Assembly (NCBI GenBank): GCA_937958105.1
Contig: CALFXJ010000027.1
Coordinates: 1-15,135 of the forward strand
Source: an uncultured Cellvibrio sp.
GTDB lineage: Bacteria; Pseudomonadota; Gammaproteobacteria; Pseudomonadales; Cellvibrionaceae
DNA length: 15,135 nt
Direction: 5' to 3'
Shown here: positions 1 through 5,633 of the stretch, piece by piece
Layout of the letters: each line of letters begins with the position of its first letter
How positions within the stretch are numbered: the stretch's first letter is position 1
Translations under genes and position numbers: made by a program
The notes under the pieces: model-generated
What the model was told of the DNA's origin: nothing
Databases searched by the model: none
The model's input: only the letters and a program-made list of their open reading frames with translations

Positions 1-81
1 CCTTCGCACCGGAGCGGGCAGGGTGGTGGTGTGGTTTATGTGCCAGATGATGGATTAGACTTGCGAGAGTCTAGCTCTTGA
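1..81 (+). CDS. possible 3' end of an upstream gene (partial)
   Basis: Frame 1 is open from the first base to a TGA at 79-81, giving 26 codons with a Gly-rich stretch followed by an acidic tail (VVYVPDDGLDLRESSS). The next gene starts 54 bases later in the same direction, as expected if this is the last gene of an upstream unit. The fragment is too short to assign a family, and an open frame of this length can occur by chance. A 6-bp inverted repeat (56-61 with 68-73, TAGACT/AGTCTA) overlaps its end but has no T-run after it, so it is not a convincing terminator. Confidence 0.4.
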   Translation, partial: PSHRSGQGGGVVYVPDDGLDLRESSS

Positions 82-135
82 CCGCCCAAGATCCACGTCT
101 AATGGCTTTTAACGATTTAGTGAAGGGATACTCTT

Positions 136-1281
136 ATGACCTCGAAAGCGAACCTGCCCACATCTGGTTTCATTAACTCCACTGGTAAATTAATCCGTTT
201 CGCTCCTAACGTCGAGAAAGATGTCGCGATTCTCAAACGTGCAGCTAAGGCGGGTTATTACTATCCGATGCTCGCGCTAAAACAACTGCAATCTCTTTCT
301 TCTGGGCCTTGTGGAAAACATAACGTATTCATTCCTAGCCTTAACGACTCCCGCGCTCATACTTTCCAGATGTTCCATATGTATGTGCCTGGTATTAAGG
401 CAACTATTGAACGACGTTCTAATGATACTTACACGGTAACATCACTTGATCTGGATCCGGCAACTTATCAGCAGATTGCAAAAGGTGCTGAAAAACCTGG
501 AATTTATCATGTTTATAAGGATGTGGAAGGGTACAAAACAAAATACCGTAATAATGGCAGAGTTACGGCAGAAGATAATCGAGTAGTGGTGATTTCTGAT
601 GGCGGTTACAAAAGCCCGGGAATGGCTGTGGAAGATATAGTACAAAGGTTATGGAGCATGGGTGCTGAGCAGGCTGCAACCTTCAACTCTTTTGATATCT
701 TTTATCCTGGTAATATTGGCAGATTAGGTGGCCTTCGGAGGTACGACTCTGTTAAGAATAACCACTCATTTGCTGCTGCAAATCTTTTGGCTAATGCGAT
801 GGAAAATGCGCACAATAGAAAAGTCTACTGGCTTTCTGCCTTTGGTGGTTCGGCTGTATTTTCCCAGTCCATGGAAATTCTCGTAAGACAGAATATAAAA
901 CTAGATAAACACATGGCCAAATTATACAAGCCCACTACGAGCGGCGCCCAAGCGGTACGTCTGGCTCACCAGCTGGGTATCAAGTTACCTAGTGAAGCCG
1001 TAAAGGCTGGTGGCCTGCGAGCATCGGTCAGTTTGATGAGAGCAAATGCCTTAAGAGCAAGTAATAGAGATGATCCATACACTTGGATTAACTATGCTAG
1101 TGATACCGCAAAAGGTGGAATGCTCGGGGTAAGTTTGGCGGGAGCGGGATTGTTTGTAGCGACATTGCCAGCAACATCTGGAAGCGTGGGTGTTGCGGCG
1201 GCGATCACCAGTGGTGTGTGCTCTGCGCAGCTATTGTGGTTGACGGCAAAAAATTGGTTTGAAAAACCTAAGAGCAAATAG
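136..1281 (+). CDS. hypothetical protein with degenerate alpha/beta-hydrolase-like core and hydrophobic C-terminus
   Basis: The 381-residue product starts at an ATG preceded by AAGGGA (123-128) at 7-base spacing. I do not recognise a named family. The middle has the layout of an alpha/beta-hydrolase core: a strand ending VVVISDGG (about residues 149-156), a FYPGN segment, a helix rich in Ala/Leu/Asn, then a strand and Gly-rich elbow (WLSAFGGSA, residues 232-240) and a YKPTTSG segment (264-270). The elbow lacks canonical GxSxG spacing, so catalysis should not be assumed. Residues about 330-372 contain two hydrophobic stretches that could insert in a membrane. There is no N-terminal signal peptide. 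The next gene follows after 11 bases, so the two are probably co-expressed. The third gene (2290-3081) appears distantly related through the same core. A membrane-active effector or its relative is possible but is inference only. Confidence 0.85.
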   Translation: MTSKANLPTSGFINSTGKLIRFAPNVEKDVAILKRAAKAGYYYPMLALKQLQSLSSGPCGKHNVFIPSLNDSRAHTFQMFHMYVPGIKATIERRSNDTYTVTSLDLDPATYQQIAKGAEKPGIYHVYKDVEGYKTKYRNNGRVTAEDNRVVVISDGGYKSPGMAVEDIVQRLWSMGAEQAATFNSFDIFYPGNIGRLGGLRRYDSVKNNHSFAAANLLANAMENAHNRKVYWLSAFGGSAVFSQSMEILVRQNIKLDKHMAKLYKPTTSGAQAVRLAHQLGIKLPSEAVKAGGLRASVSLMRANALRASNRDDPYTWINYASDTAKGGMLGVSLAGAGLFVATLPATSGSVGVAAAITSGVCSAQLLWLTAKNWFEKPKSK

Positions 1282-1292
1282 GAAATTCGATA

Positions 1293-2213
1293 ATGTTTAA
1301 ATGGCTTCGTTACTTTCCTCTGGCGCTCTCGTTTCGCGAAAACTCAAAAGATTATGTCATTCCTCACGGACCGCTTTTCCCTCAGTTACGAAAATGTAGC
1401 TGGCGTATTGGCGGAAGTCGATTCCGCTTTTCTGCCCCTTGGGCAAATGCAGTCTATGGTTTTTCTCCCTTTTATCGTGCTTCCAATTCATATTCTTCCA
1501 AAGAACACGATGTTTTATCCTGTCGATTGGCGCCAGAAAACAGCGTTGCCATGCCTAACAACCGCTGGCAAGCCTCGCTTATATATTCCCGTCAATGGTA
1601 TTTTGTAGGCCCTTGGTTTTCTGGAGATTACTGTTCGCTGAAAATGACAGGAGTGATTTATGGGCAGCCCCACCTTGAGGATTTCAAAGGCACCAGCTTT
1701 TTTCATCCGCGTGTATTTGAATCTGCCGTAGCGGACTTCTTGAGCTCTTACTTTGGACACGAAAAAAATGGTCGAAAATCTGCTTATCGCGGTCCTTTAA
1801 ATTGGAAAGTCATTCCGCTTTCTGAAAGCGTTCAAGCTGCGTCTTTTGATATTTTTTCTGAAGTTAATGGTAGTTTAAAAAAATACATTGTTTTCCCCGT
1901 GTCCCATGATCGCTTCATCAGCATTTCATTTTCAGGTATTTATGAAAATGAAAGGCGATACGATCAGGCTCCTGTTATCAATTTGATGCGGTCAATCACC
2001 GAAAGCTTTCGATTGGAGGTGGGGCTTGATATGCAAGCGCAATGGAGAGAGGTTAGTGCCTATTGTACCGATATGTCACTCACAAGTGAGTACGGTGAAT
2101 TAAGGTGGCCTGTTAAACCAGAGGATGTAGGCAAACCAATTGGTTTTGCTTCTAGAAATGCTGATAAAGAAGAGCTGAGCTTATCAGCCAAAAAATTGTT
2201 ATTGAAAGATTAA
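1293..2213 (+). CDS. hypothetical protein, second gene of a two-gene unit
   Basis: The 306-residue product begins with ATG at 1293. Its ribosome site AGGA (1280-1283) overlaps the stop codon of the preceding gene, which points to translational coupling. No family is recognised. The protein is rich in aromatic residues, with a striking WYFVGPWFSGDY segment (residues 102-113) and FHPRVFESAVADFL (137-150), and it ends in a charged, Lys-rich tail. The N-terminus (FKWLRYFPLALSF) is hydrophobic but followed by charged residues and has no cleavage site, so a cytoplasmic protein is most likely. A partner or immunity-like role to the first gene is suggested only by the coupling and by its lying between two genes that resemble each other. 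A 13-base hairpin (2241-2253, AGGGC/GCCCT) lies in the 76-base gap downstream, without a T-run. Confidence 0.85.
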   Translation: MFKWLRYFPLALSFRENSKDYVIPHGPLFPQLRKCSWRIGGSRFRFSAPWANAVYGFSPFYRASNSYSSKEHDVLSCRLAPENSVAMPNNRWQASLIYSRQWYFVGPWFSGDYCSLKMTGVIYGQPHLEDFKGTSFFHPRVFESAVADFLSSYFGHEKNGRKSAYRGPLNWKVIPLSESVQAASFDIFSEVNGSLKKYIVFPVSHDRFISISFSGIYENERRYDQAPVINLMRSITESFRLEVGLDMQAQWREVSAYCTDMSLTSEYGELRWPVKPEDVGKPIGFASRNADKEELSLSAKKLLLKD

Positions 2214-2289
2214 TATATCTGATTGCATATGCTGTTTTTCAGGGCATTGCCCTATTAAAGGGTTTGCTCTAGTGTTGCCGATCAGCTGA

Positions 2290-3081
2290 ATGGATCACGA
2301 AGCAAGAGATATTATGGCTCAAGGAAATCAAGAGTGCGACCCAAAGGTTCATGATGTTCCCGCTGGTGCGTATCGTGTTAGAAGAATAAGCAAAAAGAAG
2401 AATCATTGGGTGCCGGATACCAATGGCAATGTGGCAGTGCAGGTGAATAGCATAAACACCAAGCATCTTGCTATCAGTGGGCATTGTTCTGACATCGGTG
2501 ATGCCGCCAACTACACGCCCAAGTTCATATGGCACGGCCACGGTGTAGAGTTGCATGAAACTTATACCCTATTTTTTAATCCATCACATGGGTTTTTTAG
2601 AAACTACTGGCGTTCCTTGTGTGACAGTTTTGGAATTGGCGAAACACTGGAAGCAAAAAAACTTGCCACACTCCTCATTGAAGCAGCACAACGAGATAGA
2701 GACATAAACGTTACCGTTTACGGGTCTGGCCACGCTTTATTCAAAGAAGCTTTACGTGTTGTCAATCGGACAGCTCAAGTCAAATTGAATCGATTCACGG
2801 TTTTTTACGCACATCCGACCCATAATTTGGGATTGGTAGATAAATGGCGAGCGAGAACCGGTATGCAGTTGGTTAACAAACTGCCATTGATTACCGTTGC
2901 TGATCCGCGGCAGTTTTTACTTAGTGGAAATCTAATCAGTGCTACTGTACTGGGTTTTAAAGTCAAGAGCGAAGATCGATGGGCTACCCTTTTTGATTCA
3001 ATATTGGAACCGTTAAAGTGGTTTGTTTTGTGCTCTTTTTGCCTGAGGGTGTTTGACTGGTTAGCTACGGTCCTGGGGTAA
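2290..3081 (+). CDS. hypothetical protein, diverged relative of the 136-1281 product
   Basis: The 263-residue product is read from ATG 2290, but that start lacks a clear ribosome site. The in-frame ATG at 2314 has AAGAGA a few bases upstream and may be the true start (255 residues). From about residue 95 the order of elements matches the first gene: a LFFNPSHG strand/turn, an Ala/Leu helix (ATLLIEAAQ), a strand and Gly elbow (VTVYGSGHALF, elbow at 145-149), then KLNRF and FYAHPT (172-177). The elbow reads GSGHA, not GxSxG, so a working serine hydrolase is not supported. The last 22 residues (LKWFVLCSFCLRVFDWLATV) are hydrophobic and could be a membrane anchor. It lies 76 bases after the preceding gene on the same strand. 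Function is unknown; the context hints at a duplicated family split by an unrelated gene. Confidence 0.75.
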   Translation: MDHEARDIMAQGNQECDPKVHDVPAGAYRVRRISKKKNHWVPDTNGNVAVQVNSINTKHLAISGHCSDIGDAANYTPKFIWHGHGVELHETYTLFFNPSHGFFRNYWRSLCDSFGIGETLEAKKLATLLIEAAQRDRDINVTVYGSGHALFKEALRVVNRTAQVKLNRFTVFYAHPTHNLGLVDKWRARTGMQLVNKLPLITVADPRQFLLSGNLISATVLGFKVKSEDRWATLFDSILEPLKWFVLCSFCLRVFDWLATVLG

Positions 3082-3380
3082 TTCTTCACGGTTTCATTTT
3101 GTATAAAAGTAGCTCATCCGGTTTGGAACGATTGGCTCCAAGAGGCTAGGGACTCTATGAATCAGGAAGATTGTGACCCCCTCCAGTTTCGCTTTTCATC
3201 CAAAAAAGCAATAATTCAGCCCCGGCCAAGGAGACTCTGGTTATAACTTTACTGTTATCTTTTAACGCCATCACACTCTGCTTATGTGACCCGTGTCATA
3301 CTTTGCGCCATTTTCCCTGATGCCCTCGGTCTCAGGTTGTCGCTAAAATAAACGCAATGCTTACAGGAGTACTACTCGTC
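3082..3380 (+). other. intergenic region before the lipoprotein gene
   Basis: This 299-base gap has no convincing coding frame. It should hold the promoter of the lipoprotein gene, but I see no good -35/-10 pair. There are two short inverted repeats: TTGGA/TCCAA at 3123-3127 and 3137-3141, and CCTGA/TCAGG at 3316-3320 and 3332-3336. Neither is followed by a T-run, so neither is a clear terminator for the genes upstream. Confidence 0.5.
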
Positions 3381-4994
3381 ATGACGATTGACCAACGCCC
3401 GCAATCATGGATCAAACACACACTTTTCATAGGAATCATTGCGGCGCTGACCGCCTGCGGTGGCAGCGGCGGTGGGGGAGGCGGCCCAACTCCAGGCCCG
3501 GATACACCACCGGATACCACACCCAACGCCTTCACCTTAAATGTCGTCGATGACGCAGTACCTGGCGCTGAAGTTATATCCGAACCCTTCACCGTCAGTG
3601 GCATTAACGCTCCCACCCCAATCAGCATTGAAGGCGGCCAATACGCCGTCAATGGCGGTGCATACACCAGCGCAGCCGGAACGGTAAGAAACGGAGACAC
3701 TGTCCGGGTAAAAGTCACCTCGTCCGGCACATTACAAACCGATGTCAAAGCCACCCTCACCATCGGCGGAGTAGCCGGGACTTTTATTGTCACGACGCTT
3801 GCAGATACCACCCCGCCTACTGCCCAGATAACCTTTCCTCCACCGGTTTCTATGAAGGATGGAGACAGTATCCTCGTACGGGGTACGGCGAGCGATGACT
3901 ACAGCACCATAACCAGCGTCACCGTGGGTGGTGTTGCCGCAGAGTCGGATGATGGCTTTGCTACCTGGACTGCCTTAGTGACCCTGACGGAGGGGGACAA
4001 CATCATTAATGTTGTTGTGGAAGATGAAAACAATACCAACAATGCCGCCACTTCTGTGTCGGTGCGTCGCACGGCTTATGATGTGGCGTTTCCTGATAAT
4101 GAAGTTCCGATAACCCGTGCAACTGGTATCGCTGTTGATGCTGCAAACAATCGTGTATTAATTCCTAATTCTGTAAGTGGTACGGGTGATTCGATCATTG
4201 CAGTTGATCTTTCTACAGGTATCCGGACGGTATTTTCGGGGCCGGGAGTTCCAGATGACGCTAATATTTTTATCGTGCCTGGGGACATTGTTATTGACCC
4301 TGTCCCCACTAGAAACCGCGCTATATTGGCAGATACACGTAACACTATTTTCGAAATAAACCTTACTGATGGCGCTCGCAGCATACTGAGCAATAATACG
4401 GTGCCGAATGATCAGCAGCCGGATTTAGATAGTCCGCTAGGCATTGCACTTGATCCTGCCAATGAGGATGTGGCTTATATCGTCGATTCAACTCTTGATA
4501 ATCTTCAACGAGTTGACTTGTTAACAGGTGAGCGGACATTGATATCAGATAATGCCGTACATGATGGTCCCAGTTTGGATGAGCCCAGGCATTTGCTAAT
4601 TGACTCTGCAAATCACCGGGCTTTTGTTTCGGATACGATGCCATCTCGGTTGTTTTCTATTGACCTTAATACGGGTGTAAGAAGTATTTTCTTTGGCAGG
4701 GGTGAGCCAGAGCCGGAAAGTAACGTAACCTGTCCAATTCATTTGGCGACGGATAATATCCAAAGCCGTATTGTTATCACTGACTGTGCTGAGGGAATAA
4801 ATGTGCTTGACCTTACCACAAACACTCTATCGAATGTATTTGAACCCGTTGTCTCTGGAGCGAATTATGGTTACTTTTCCATGATTGAAAATAATTTCTA
4901 TGCTCTATATGTAGAGAGGGCTACTCAAGCCGTTTACGCAATAGATGTCAATAATTGGGACTTTGTAATCCTCTCTAAGTCTGTTTCTGAGTAG
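3381..4994 (+). CDS. outer-membrane-type lipoprotein with two Ig-like domains and a six-repeat beta-propeller
   Basis: The ATG at 3381 (537 residues) is preferred to the in-frame ATG at 3357. It gives a proper lipoprotein signal (charged start, hydrophobic core, lipobox L23-T24-A25-C26) and has AGGAG at 3365-3369. Gly after Cys26 fits sorting to the outer membrane. A poly-Gly then Pro/Thr linker follows. Residues about 45-140 look like an Ig-type domain (YAVNGGAYTS, NGDTVRVKVTSSG, TLTIGGVAGTF), and about 142-228 like a second one (DTTPPTAQITFP opening, TEGDNIINVVVED). Residues 247-537 contain six repeats starting near 247, 300, 352, 402, 452 and 496, of the form GIAVD...NRVLIPN...IIAVDLSTGIRTVFS, typical of NHL/SMP-30-like six-bladed propellers. 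The likely role is binding or recognition at the cell surface or periplasmic face; no catalytic residues can be identified. The Ig half is about 56% GC, the propeller about 40%. Confidence 0.9.
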   Translation: MTIDQRPQSWIKHTLFIGIIAALTACGGSGGGGGGPTPGPDTPPDTTPNAFTLNVVDDAVPGAEVISEPFTVSGINAPTPISIEGGQYAVNGGAYTSAAGTVRNGDTVRVKVTSSGTLQTDVKATLTIGGVAGTFIVTTLADTTPPTAQITFPPPVSMKDGDSILVRGTASDDYSTITSVTVGGVAAESDDGFATWTALVTLTEGDNIINVVVEDENNTNNAATSVSVRRTAYDVAFPDNEVPITRATGIAVDAANNRVLIPNSVSGTGDSIIAVDLSTGIRTVFSGPGVPDDANIFIVPGDIVIDPVPTRNRAILADTRNTIFEINLTDGARSILSNNTVPNDQQPDLDSPLGIALDPANEDVAYIVDSTLDNLQRVDLLTGERTLISDNAVHDGPSLDEPRHLLIDSANHRAFVSDTMPSRLFSIDLNTGVRSIFFGRGEPEPESNVTCPIHLATDNIQSRIVITDCAEGINVLDLTTNTLSNVFEPVVSGANYGYFSMIENNFYALYVERATQAVYAIDVNNWDFVILSKSVSE

Positions 4995-5072
4995 TTTCCA
5001 GCACCGGGGGGAAGAATTACGCAGTAACTATTTTTTTTGTAACTTAAAAAGTATGTTTTTAAAACAAGGAGT

Positions 5073-5100
5073 AGTGAGCGGGAGGAGATTCTCGCTCACT
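5073..5100 (+). terminator. 12-bp hairpin with GAGA tetraloop, possible terminator of the lipoprotein gene
   Basis: AGTGAGCG (5073-5080) pairs with CGCTCACT (5093-5100). The stem continues inward by four more pairs, two of them G-T, to a GAGA loop at 5085-5088, which is a GNRA-type tetraloop. The base-paired stem is strong, but only a short weak T tract (TTTAAT) follows, so termination is possible rather than certain. It lies 78 bases after the lipoprotein stop codon and could also be an mRNA-stabilising 3' hairpin. Confidence 0.5.
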
Positions 5101-5121
5101 TTAATAACCCAGGAAGTTTCA

Positions 5122-5202
5122 ATGCTTCCTTCAGTCTCTGATATGAGTTCCTTTTTGAACAATACTTCAACACCCACTTTGTTGAAGTTGCAGATTCCTT
5201 AA
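5122..5202 (+). other. candidate 26-codon small ORF with hairpin-masked ribosome site
   Basis: ATG at 5122 opens 26 codons to TAA (5200-5202), with AGGAAG (5111-5116) at 5-base spacing, a good Shine-Dalgarno. The same AGGAAG pairs with CTTCCT (5125-5130, codons 2-3), so a 6-bp hairpin would mask the ribosome site. The peptide is Ser/Thr/Leu-rich (begins MLPSVSDMSSF) with no recognisable motif. It could be a leader peptide or coincidence; a 26-codon frame is short enough to be chance. Confidence 0.15.
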
Positions 5203-5221
5203 GCAGGTCTAGTGATAATCA

Positions 5222-5285
5222 AATTTTTGTTACCGGGGATAAGTGCAAGTATGCAGCGTTAGCATTACTTCGCGTTACAAAAATT
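5222..5285 (+). promoter_or_regulatory. nested stem-loop, candidate structured RNA or regulatory site
   Basis: AATTTTTGT (5222-5230) is the exact reverse complement of ACAAAAATT (5277-5285). Inside the 46-base interval, AAGTATGC can pair with GCATTACTT with one bulged T, giving a second stem stacked within the first. Two tiers of pairing are more than most intergenic stretches of this size show, but no known riboswitch core was recognised. Confidence 0.3.
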
Positions 5286-5496
5286 GTTATGTATCTGTAA
5301 ACAACTCACGAGGCTAAAAGGGCTCCGATGTTGCAAACAATCTGTTCGACCGCTTTGTCGCACCCTTACGTATGCTGTCAATTAAAGGCGGCCAGATTAT
5401 TTACTATGTCTCATTTGGGAGGTGTATCAGGGATGTCAGGATACAGTTGGATTAAAAATTTAAAGCGTGGTTTTTTGTGAGCCTGTGGGCACTTAT

Positions 5497-5513
5497 CATT
5501 ATTGGCAATAATG
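5497..5513 (+). promoter_or_regulatory. 17-base perfect palindrome, operator-like
   Basis: CATTATTGGCAATAATG is an 8-bp perfect inverted repeat around a single central G, centred about 129 bases before the tpsA start codon. The size and symmetry suit a homodimeric helix-turn-helix regulator. No regulator gene is in the window, and no -35/-10 pair could be fixed around it, so its role is inferred from symmetry alone. Confidence 0.35.
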
Positions 5514-5633
5514 TCAAAAATTCATGGCAATGGGATAAAAATAGTTGATTGGCTGCAGTGGTAGAAGAAGTCAGAACAACGCATCTTAGATATTTTTTCG
5601 ATTGCCGTTTACATATATTTTCAGGGTTGATTC

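Larger units (their letters stand above)
4995..5633 (+). other. long intergenic region with several inverted repeats, leader of tpsA
   Basis: This 639-base stretch has no long open frame on either strand. It contains a T8 run (5031-5038) flanked by a direct repeat GTAACT (5024-5029 and 5039-5044), an AT-only inverted repeat TTAAAAA/TTTTTAA (5044-5050 and 5056-5062), and the structured elements listed separately (5073-5100, 5111-5130, 5222-5285, 5497-5513). The tpsA promoter probably lies here, but no convincing sigma-70 pair was found; the AT-rich TATATT at 5614-5619 has no partner at the right distance. Such a long leader is unusual beside the other gaps in this window. Confidence 0.6.

Noticed and set aside
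78..105. Sigma-70 promoter for the first gene (TTGACC, 16 bases, TAATGG)
   Set aside because: The -35 is good but the -10 matches the consensus at only two of six positions, too weak to claim.
715..2740. Active serine hydrolase/lipase calls for the first and third genes
   Set aside because: The Gly elbows read AFGGSAV and YGSGHAL, not GxSxG, and a catalytic triad cannot be assigned by eye.
4363..4644. Minus-strand 93-codon frame with some protein-like composition
   Set aside because: It lies wholly inside the propeller coding sequence of the lipoprotein, whose repeats show that the plus strand is the real gene.
5031..5038. T8 run as an intrinsic terminator of the lipoprotein gene
   Set aside because: No GC-rich stem precedes it; the flanking GTAACT copies are direct, not inverted.
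5222..5285. Integron attC recombination site
   Set aside because: The conserved core sites (RYYYAAC and GTTRRRY) are not at the ends, and no cassette-like genes or integrase are nearby.
5406..5480. Small ORF of 24 codons in the tpsA leader
   Set aside because: It has no ribosome site before the ATG and no recognisable motif; the length is within chance expectation.
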